Shown: positions 61,475-64,000 of the stretch, piece by piece
Position numbering within the stretch: position 1 is the stretch's first letter
Layout of the letters: the number at the start of each line of letters is the position of its first letter
Assembly (NCBI GenBank): GCA_016196065.1
Contig: JACPYL010000012.1
Coordinates: forward strand, 62,001-126,000
Reading direction: 5' to 3'
Origin: Acidobacteriota bacterium
GTDB lineage: Bacteria > Acidobacteriota > Terriglobia > Terriglobales > Acidobacteriaceae
DNA: 64,000 nt
Position numbers and translations under genes: made by a program
Notes under the pieces: generated by a model
Databases searched by the model: none
Told to the model about the DNA's origin: nothing
Seen by the model: the letters and a program-made list of their open reading frames with translations, nothing else

Positions 61475-61765
61475 CCCCTAAAGGGGCTCGCAATTGGGCG
61501 GAATATCGGTATCGCTGAAGCGATACCCTGATACGAAACTGAGTCTAGCAGCAGCATGGCACCGGGAAAAGACAGCCTCGGCGGCTGAACAGTTTGCTGA
61601 AGAAGTCCGCTGCAAGTGCGTCAGGGGCTGAAGCCCAGTTAGAAAACAACGGTGTTATCGCAGCGGTGAACCGCTGCGCCACCCAAAAACAAAGTTTTTC
61701 AGCAAACTGTGAAGCCGGACGTTGTATGGCCTTTACGGCACGGCTGAAGCCGTGCCCTCCCGACT
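61475..61765 (+). repeat. Repeat cluster overlapping the argH 3' end
   Basis: In order: AACCCCTAAAGGGGCTC, GGTATCGCTGAAGCGATACC then CTGATACGAAAC, GGGGCTGAAGCCC, GCAGCGGTGAACCGCTGC (61660) and GGCACGGCTGAAGCCGTGCC (61737-61756). A 15-of-16 inverted pair, ACAGTTTGCTGAAGAA (61587) and TTTTTCAGCAAACTGT (about 61695), encloses the middle. The last hairpin lies within argH. Confidence 0.8.
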
Positions 61766-63127
61766 ACGCAGGGCGGCGGCGCGCTCCCGCGCATTTTGTA
61801 GTGCGCGTTTCACGTGTCTTGGGGCGGTGCCGCCGGGGACATCGTGTAGGGCGAGGACTTCTTCGAGGCCGAGTTTCGAGGGGAAGGCGGCGTCAAAGGC
61901 CGGGTTGATCGCTTGCAGGTCGGGAAGAGGAAGTTTTTGCAGATCGCATCCACGGCCGGTAGCCAGGGCTACGGCTTTGCCTACGGCTTCGTGGGCGAGG
62001 CGACTGGGGACTCCGCGTTCGACCAGGTAGGCGGCGGCGGCCCAGGCGTTCATGAAATTGGATTGGGCGTCGTGTTCCATTTTCTTCAAGTCAAATTCCA
62101 CGGTGCGCATGAATCCGGTGACGAGCGGGAGCATGCTGGTGACGGTGTCGGCGGCAAGAAAAAGTGGTTCCTGACTCTCCTGCATATCTTTGTTGTAGGC
62201 GAGGGGGAGGCCTTTTACGAGAGTCTGCAGGGTGGAGGCGTATCCCATGACGCGCGCCGACTTGCCTCTTACTAACTCGAGTAAGTCGGGATTCTTCTTT
62301 TGCGGCATGGCGCTGCTGCCGGTGGAATAAGGCTCGGGCAACTCCACGAATCCGTAGGCGGGAGTGGAGAAGAGAATCATCTCTTCGGCCCAGCGGCTCA
62401 GATGCAACGCCAGTTGCGCTAGTGTGTTGACGAATTCTATGGCGAAGTCGCGATCGCTGGTGGCGTCGATGCTGTTGGCGGTGGGCGCGTCGAAAGCGAG
62501 ATCCTTGGCGATCTCCTGACGGTTGAGCGCGAGCGTGGCTCCGGCCACAGCGCCTGATCCAAGTGGGCATTGATTGGTGCGCCTTCGGCAATCCGCGAGG
62601 CGGGTGCTATCGCGGAGGAACATCTCGGCATAAGCCAGAAGCCAGTGCGCAACGAGAACAGGCTCCGCAGGTTGCAGATGCGTGTAGGCGGGCATGGCTG
62701 CCGGGCCGGCGGCGTCGGCGGGGGCGATGAGGGAGTCGATCCAGTCGGCCAGCTGGATTTGCAGGGTGTCAATGCCGGCGCGAACAAAGAGGCGGAGGTC
62801 TGTGGCGATTTGTTCGTTGCGACTGCGTCCAGTGTGGAGTTTGTAGCCGGTGTCGCCGATTAATTTCGCGAGTTGCTTTTCTACGTAGTGGTGGACGTCT
62901 TCCGCTTCGGAGTCGACGGGTTCGTGCTTTCCGATCTCGTCGAGGGCGGTTTGGATTTTCTCCAGTTCATCTTTCGTGAGAACCTGGGCGCGTTCGAGGG
63001 CACGGGCATGAGCCTTGCTGGCTGCGAGTTCGAAGAGGAGCAGGCGGCGATCGTAGGGGAACGAGCGCTGCCACTGTTCGAAGTCGGGATCGAGCGGTTG
63101 GCGGAAACGGCCGGACCACATTTTCAC
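61733..63127 (-). CDS. argH: Argininosuccinate lyase
   Basis: ArgH splits argininosuccinate into arginine and fumarate, the last step of arginine synthesis. The 464-residue protein contains the fumarase/aspartase superfamily signature GSSAMPQKKNPDLLELVRGK with the catalytic serine, HTGRSRNEQIATDLRLF and AYTHLQPAEPVLVAHWLLAY. The last ten residues (SREGTASAVP) come from a GGCACGGCTGAAGCCGTGCC repeat that spans the 3' end. argG lies upstream on the same strand with a 372-bp repeat-filled gap. The start is GTG 63127 or ATG 63121. Confidence 0.97.
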   Translation of the reverse strand: MKMWSGRFRQPLDPDFEQWQRSFPYDRRLLLFELAASKAHARALERAQVLTKDELEKIQTALDEIGKHEPVDSEAEDVHHYVEKQLAKLIGDTGYKLHTGRSRNEQIATDLRLFVRAGIDTLQIQLADWIDSLIAPADAAGPAAMPAYTHLQPAEPVLVAHWLLAYAEMFLRDSTRLADCRRRTNQCPLGSGAVAGATLALNRQEIAKDLAFDAPTANSIDATSDRDFAIEFVNTLAQLALHLSRWAEEMILFSTPAYGFVELPEPYSTGSSAMPQKKNPDLLELVRGKSARVMGYASTLQTLVKGLPLAYNKDMQESQEPLFLAADTVTSMLPLVTGFMRTVEFDLKKMEHDAQSNFMNAWAAAAYLVERGVPSRLAHEAVGKAVALATGRGCDLQKLPLPDLQAINPAFDAAFPSKLGLEEVLALHDVPGGTAPRHVKRALQNARERAAALRSREGTASAVP

Positions 63128-63134
63128 AACGCTA

Positions 63135-63475
63135 CCTCGGGGGCTAAAGCCCCAATCACAAAGAGTCTATATCGCAGCGGTGAACCGCTGCGCCACCCAA
63201 AAGCAAAGGCAACGGACAACCGCCTGCGCCACCCAAAAAAAGTCAACGGAGAACCGCCGCGCCACCAAAAGCAAGTCGGCGGTGAACCACCGCGTCACGC
63301 AAAAGCAAAGTCAAGATCGTATTTGTTCATGTCTGCATTGGCTGGCGGTCGTTGACTCAACCTGCGCGTTCGCTTCTTTCGCCCCGTCGGGGCTGGCGTC
63401 CTTCTGACAAAAGAAACCCACGGCTTGCGCCGTGGGCTGTAATCTTACGCCGCTGCGCGGCTGCGGCAATTTGCT
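63135..63475 (+). repeat. argG-argH gap: tandem hairpin array and CCCACGGC palindromes
   Basis: GGGGGCTAAAGCCCC (63138-63152) and a full GCAGCGGTGAACCGCTGC hairpin (63171-63203) are followed by three degenerate copies of about 33 bp (ending CGCCACCCAAAA or similar), up to 63315. Further on CCCACGGCTTGCGCCGTGGG (63417-63436) and CGCCGCTGCGCGGCTGCGG (63448-63466) are reversed copies of the elements at 10.6, 21.1 and 28.1 kb. Confidence 0.85.
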
Positions 63476-63499
63476 ATTGTGACGCCGTCCTCGAACCGC

Positions 63500-64000
63500 T
63501 CATCCGACTTCGACCTGTTTTTCGGTTTGCGTCTTGGCGCGGACGCGGGAGGGGAGGCCGAGGATTTTGATGAAGCCTTCGGCATCTTTCTGATCGTAGC
63601 TGGCTCCCATGGTGAAAGACGAAAGATCGGTGCGGTAGAGCGAGTAATCGGATTTGCGTCCGGTCACGGTTACGTTGCCTTTGTAGAGCGAGAGGCCCAC
63701 GGCGCCAGTGATCGTTTGCTGGGTGGGCGCTACAAATGCGTCGAGCGCTTCGCGCAGCGGAGTGAACCAGAGGCCGAAGTAAACCAGTTCGGCATACTTC
63801 AGGGCGACGTGCTGCTTGAAGTGCAGCAGATCACGGTCGAGGCAGAGGGCTTCGAGTTCTCCGTGGGCGGTTAGGAGCAGAGTGCCTCCGGGAGTTTCGT
63901 AGCAGCCGCGGGATTTGATTCCTACGAAGCGATTTTCTACCAGGTCGATGCGTCCGACGGCGTTGCGTCCGGCGATTTCATTGAGAAGTTCGACCAGGGA
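63500..64000 (-). CDS. argG: Argininosuccinate synthase, C-terminal part (5' end outside window)
   Basis: The last 166 codons of ArgG, which condenses citrulline and aspartate with ATP. Recognisable pieces are ELLNEIAGRNAVGRIDLVEN, FVGIKSRGCYETPGG, LLTAHGELEALCLDRDLLHF and VTGRKSDYSLYRTDLSSFTM, followed by the family's YDQKDAEGFIKILGLPSR. The frame is open to the window edge. It stands upstream of argH on the same strand, so arginine genes are grouped here, although the repeat-filled gap may separate the transcripts. Confidence 0.95.
   Translation of the reverse strand, partial: SLVELLNEIAGRNAVGRIDLVENRFVGIKSRGCYETPGGTLLLTAHGELEALCLDRDLLHFKQHVALKYAELVYFGLWFTPLREALDAFVAPTQQTITGAVGLSLYKGNVTVTGRKSDYSLYRTDLSSFTMGASYDQKDAEGFIKILGLPSRVRAKTQTEKQVEVG

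Noticed and set aside
63171-63315. CRISPR-like array
   Set aside because: Units follow each other without unique spacers and derive from a dispersed hairpin element.
1-64000. tRNA, rRNA or complete insertion sequences
   Set aside because: No cloverleaf with a GTTCGA-type arm, no rRNA sequence and no transposase frame was recognised on either strand.

Overview
The window (about 59% G+C by eye) looks like the replication-origin neighbourhood of an acidobacterial chromosome (Acidobacteriota, Koribacter/Terriglobus-like). The assignment rests on the gene repertoire (DUF5916 and carboxypeptidase-regulatory TonB-dependent outer-membrane proteins, a GloVer-repeat protein, a subclass B3 metallo-beta-lactamase, an ABHD18-like hydrolase, many secreted peptidases) and on the abundance of intergenic palindromic repeats. 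No 16S gene is present, so this is inference.

Layout. 0-5 kb: membrane protein (cut by the window edge), CPBP protease, M28 peptidase, B3 beta-lactamase. 5-15.5 kb: mnmE and a small membrane protein on the minus strand, then the classical block rpmH-rnpA-yidD-yidC-khpB-dnaA-dnaN-mscL-rpmB on the plus strand. 15.5-31 kb: FKBP, RidA, ruvX, AI-2E permease, DUF5916 protein, tilS, a TonB-linked cluster, OmpH/Skp, tonB, alr and an alpha/beta hydrolase. 31-39.7 kb: GloVer protein, cupin, epoxide hydrolase, then a signalling patch (PAS histidine kinase, single-domain receiver, Crp/Fnr regulator and small proteins) ending in two tandem sibling sRNA-like elements. 39.7-43.6 kb: a gene scrap between direct repeats, then parB, parA, three parS sites and rsmG. 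44-64 kb: secreted protein, prolyl oligopeptidase, serine hydrolase plus amine oxidase, a two-gene RND pump, M48 peptidase, gyrA, metallophosphoesterase, argH and the end of argG.

Main observations. (1) The plus strand is C-rich left of about 42.5 kb and G-rich right of about 42.9 kb. The switch falls in the parA-rsmG gap that carries three parS palindromes and an AT-rich stretch. oriC therefore probably lies there and not at dnaA-dnaN, 30 kb away. (2) Several families of short palindromic repeats, around 35 hairpins in all, change orientation at that same place: hairpin loops read TTCA/TTTA on the left and TGAA/TAAA on the right, with very few exceptions. This replichore polarity resembles REP elements moved by single-strand transposases. 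(3) The same repeats sit inside housekeeping genes: in frame in mnmE (about 55 extra residues) and, more diverged, in the parB linker, and at the argH C-terminus. (4) Two roughly 95-nt elements on the minus strand, 147 bp apart, share a C-rich-loop hairpin, a strong terminator and an upstream 10-mer. (5) At least seven genes have a -10 hexamer only 5-7 nt before the start codon, the signature of leaderless mRNAs.

All calls were made by reading the sequence; no database search was run.
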